Part shown: positions 6,556 to 8,010 of the stretch, in pieces
How positions within the stretch are numbered: the stretch's first letter is position 1
How the letters are laid out: every line of letters begins with the position of its first letter
NCBI GenBank assembly: GCA_036495225.1
Contig: DASXNG010000079.1
Span: 1-8,010, forward strand
Direction of reading: 5' to 3'
Length of the DNA: 8,010 bases
From: Galbitalea sp036495225
Lineage (GTDB): Bacteria > Actinomycetota > Actinomycetes > Actinomycetales > Microbacteriaceae
Translations under genes and position numbers: made by a program
Notes under the pieces: generated by a model
Database searches by the model: none
The model's input: the letters and a program-made list of their open reading frames with translations, nothing else
Told to the model about the DNA's origin: nothing

Positions 6556-6581
6556 GTTTGTTCCCAAGTTTCTCGTGTTGG

Positions 6582-6605
6582 CGCTTCGACAGGCTCAGCG
6601 ACTGG
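6582..6605 (+). repeat. Dispersed repeat between ALDH and SDR genes
   Basis: CGCTTCGACAGGCTCAGCGA followed by CTGG fills much of the 54-bp gap. The TCGACAGGCTCAG core resembles short dispersed repeats common in actinobacterial intergenic regions (from memory, not searched). It matches the FadR copy at 19 of 24 positions. Confidence 0.6.
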
Positions 6606-6609
6606 GTTG

Positions 6610-8004
6610 TTAGTCGGTGGCGATGAAGACGTTCTTGGTTTCGGTGAAGGCGGCAGCAGCATCCGGGCCGAGCTCCCGACCGAGCCCGCTCTGCTTGAAT
6701 CCCCCGAACGGTGTCGAGTAGCGCACCGACGAGTGCGAGTTGACCGACAGGTTGCCGCTCTCGATTCCGCGCGCAACGCGAATCGCGCGGCCTACGTCGC
6801 GTGTCCAGATGGAACCCGACAATCCGTAGATGCTGTCGTTCGCGAGTGCGATCGCGTCGGCCTCGTCGTCGAAGGGCAACACTGTCACGACGGGTCCGAA
6901 GATCTCCTCTGTCACGGTTCGATCGGATCGGGATGCTGGCAGCAGAACGGTAGGCGCGAACCAGAATCCGGCGCCGGCCGGGGCGCTCCCCCTGAAGGCA
7001 ACACGAGACTCGTCATCGACATACGAAGCGACCTTCTCGTAGTGCGCCTTCGCAACAAGCGGGCCCATCTCGGTCTCGTCGTTGCCGGGGAAGCCGACCT
7101 TGACACCCTTGACCGCTGGCTCAAGTAGTTCGAGAAAACGATCGAACGCGCTTCGCTCCACGAGGATGCGACTTCTGGCACAACAGTCCTGCCCGGCGTT
7201 CTCGAACACTGCGTAAGGCGCAGTCGCTGCCGCCTTCTCGAGGTCGGAGTCCGCGAACACCACATTCGCACTCTTGCCGCCGAGCTCCAGAGTCACCGCC
7301 TTCACCTGTTGTGCGCATCCGGCCATGACGTGCTTTCCGACCTCCGTCGAACCGGTGAACACGATCTTGCGCACCGTCTCGTTGGTTACGAGCCGTTCGC
7401 CCACGACAGAACCCTTGCCCGGCAGCACCTGGAACAGCCCAGCAGGCAGGCCGGACTCGAGGCCGAGTTCTGCCAGGCGAAGCGCCGTAAGAGGAGTCCA
7501 CTCGGCTGGCTTCAGCACGACGGCGTTTCCTGCGGCGAGCGCCGGAACAAATCCCCAGGCCGCGATCGTCATCGGAAAATTCCACGGCACGATAACACCG
7601 ACGACGCCAAGCGGCTCCAGGAAGGTGACATCGAGACCCCCGGCGACCGGGATCTGCTTGCCGGTCATTCGTTCGGGTGCCGCGGAGTAGTAGTTGAGCA
7701 CGTCACGAACGTGCCCAGCCTCCCAGCGAGCCTGGCTGATCGGATGCCCGGAGTTGCGAACTTCGAGCCACGCGAGTTCCTCAATCGCTGACTCGACGAC
7801 AATCGCGAATCGGCGCAGAGCGTTGGCGCGCTCGACCGGGGCGAGCGCCGCCCAACGCTTCTGGGCGGTGCTGGCACGAGCGACGGCGTCATCCACGTCT
7901 TCGACGGTCGTGTGCTCGATCGTGCGAAGTACGGTCTCGTCAGAGGGGTTGATTAGCACCGTTGTTGAGCGACCGGGGGTCGAGCTTGTCGAGACCTCAC
8001 TCAC
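6610..8004 (-). CDS. Aldehyde dehydrogenase, NAD(P)-dependent (ALDH superfamily)
   Basis: The 464-residue protein oxidises an aldehyde to its acid. The full catalytic set is visible: PWNFP with N142, KPAEWTP with K165, FTGSTEVG (216-223) for cofactor binding, general base E240 in LELGGKS, nucleophile C274 in NAGQDCC, EEIFGP (366-371) and TPFGGFKQSGLGRE (431-444). Family length is usually 470-500, so the protein is essentially complete. The GTG at 8004 is only 6 nt from the window edge and the frame stays open beyond it, so the true start could lie outside. A GTG at 7959 (residue 16) is an alternative and would remove a repeat-derived N-terminus (VSTSSTPG). ALDH heads an operon with SDR and FadR genes. 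The substrate is unproven; an amino- or gamma-glutamyl-aminoaldehyde from polyamine breakdown is one candidate by context. Confidence 0.93.
   Translation of the reverse strand: MSEVSTSSTPGRSTTVLINPSDETVLRTIEHTTVEDVDDAVARASTAQKRWAALAPVERANALRRFAIVVESAIEELAWLEVRNSGHPISQARWEAGHVRDVLNYYSAAPERMTGKQIPVAGGLDVTFLEPLGVVGVIVPWNFPMTIAAWGFVPALAAGNAVVLKPAEWTPLTALRLAELGLESGLPAGLFQVLPGKGSVVGERLVTNETVRKIVFTGSTEVGKHVMAGCAQQVKAVTLELGGKSANVVFADSDLEKAAATAPYAVFENAGQDCCARSRILVERSAFDRFLELLEPAVKGVKVGFPGNDETEMGPLVAKAHYEKVASYVDDESRVAFRGSAPAGAGFWFAPTVLLPASRSDRTVTEEIFGPVVTVLPFDDEADAIALANDSIYGLSGSIWTRDVGRAIRVARGIESGNLSVNSHSSVRYSTPFGGFKQSGLGRELGPDAAAAFTETKNVFIATD
7978..7996. repeat. Dispersed-repeat-like element in the ALDH 5' coding region
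   Basis: GGTCGAGCTTGTCGAGACC contains two TCGA blocks flanking an AGCTTG/CAAGC centre. Read on the minus strand it shares TCGACA-GCTC with the repeat at 6582-6605 (about 14 of 20 positions over the aligned part). It encodes VSTSSTP at the ALDH N-terminus. Confidence 0.5.
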
Positions 8005-8010
8005 GAGTAA

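Noticed and set aside
6556..6567. SDR start at the TTG at 6567
   Set aside because: TTG starts are less common. The ATG at 6555 has a plausible GGGA site at proper distance and the four extra residues add no conserved sequence.

Overview
The window is GC-rich throughout and densely coding, with short intergenic gaps, several GTG starts and strongly actinobacterial protein families. MMPL exporter, TetR and FadR regulators, a YdeI-like protein and an aldehyde dehydrogenase/SDR pair are all typical of Actinomycetota. Dispersed repeats with a TCGACA-GCTC type core point to a Microbacteriaceae-like genome, but that family assignment is inference. No rRNA, tRNA, CRISPR array, transposase or phage gene is visible. 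The largest gap without a gene is about 124 bp (2522-2645).

Layout. (1) 1-2521, minus strand: a TetR-type repressor followed 9 bp later by an MMPL/RND-type exporter that runs off the left edge. Two near-identical 16-bp palindromes sit just before the repressor start and are the likely operators. This is a classic self-regulated efflux or lipid-export unit. (2) 2646-3800, minus strand: an ArsB/NhaD-superfamily (SLC13-like) permease ending upstream of the operators. (3) 3833-4967, plus strand: a YdeI/OmpD-associated-like protein with a probable leaderless start, a 63-residue membrane protein, and a 139-residue membrane protein with a Pro/Ala-rich tail. The last two are 1 bp apart. A perfect 12-bp inverted repeat inside the 3' end of the last gene lies at the convergent junction. 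(4) 4979-8004, minus strand: aldehyde dehydrogenase, then an SDR oxidoreductase, then an FCD-type GntR (FadR) regulator. The SDR stop and the FadR start overlap by 4 nt (ATGA).

How the genes work together. The ALDH-SDR-FadR block looks like a self-regulated catabolic operon that oxidises an alcohol or aldehyde to an acid. Comparable sets occur in actinobacterial polyamine (gamma-glutamylation) catabolism beside glutamine synthetase and PuuD-type hydrolase genes, but those partners are not in this window. The TetR-MMPL pair is a separate export system. No link between the two is visible.

The most unusual structure is a family of short dispersed repeats inside the catabolic operon. One copy lies between ALDH and SDR, and two appear to have been translated into the N-termini of FadR and ALDH. 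No clearly new multi-gene system is visible. The least explained genes are the small membrane-protein pair at 4355-4967.
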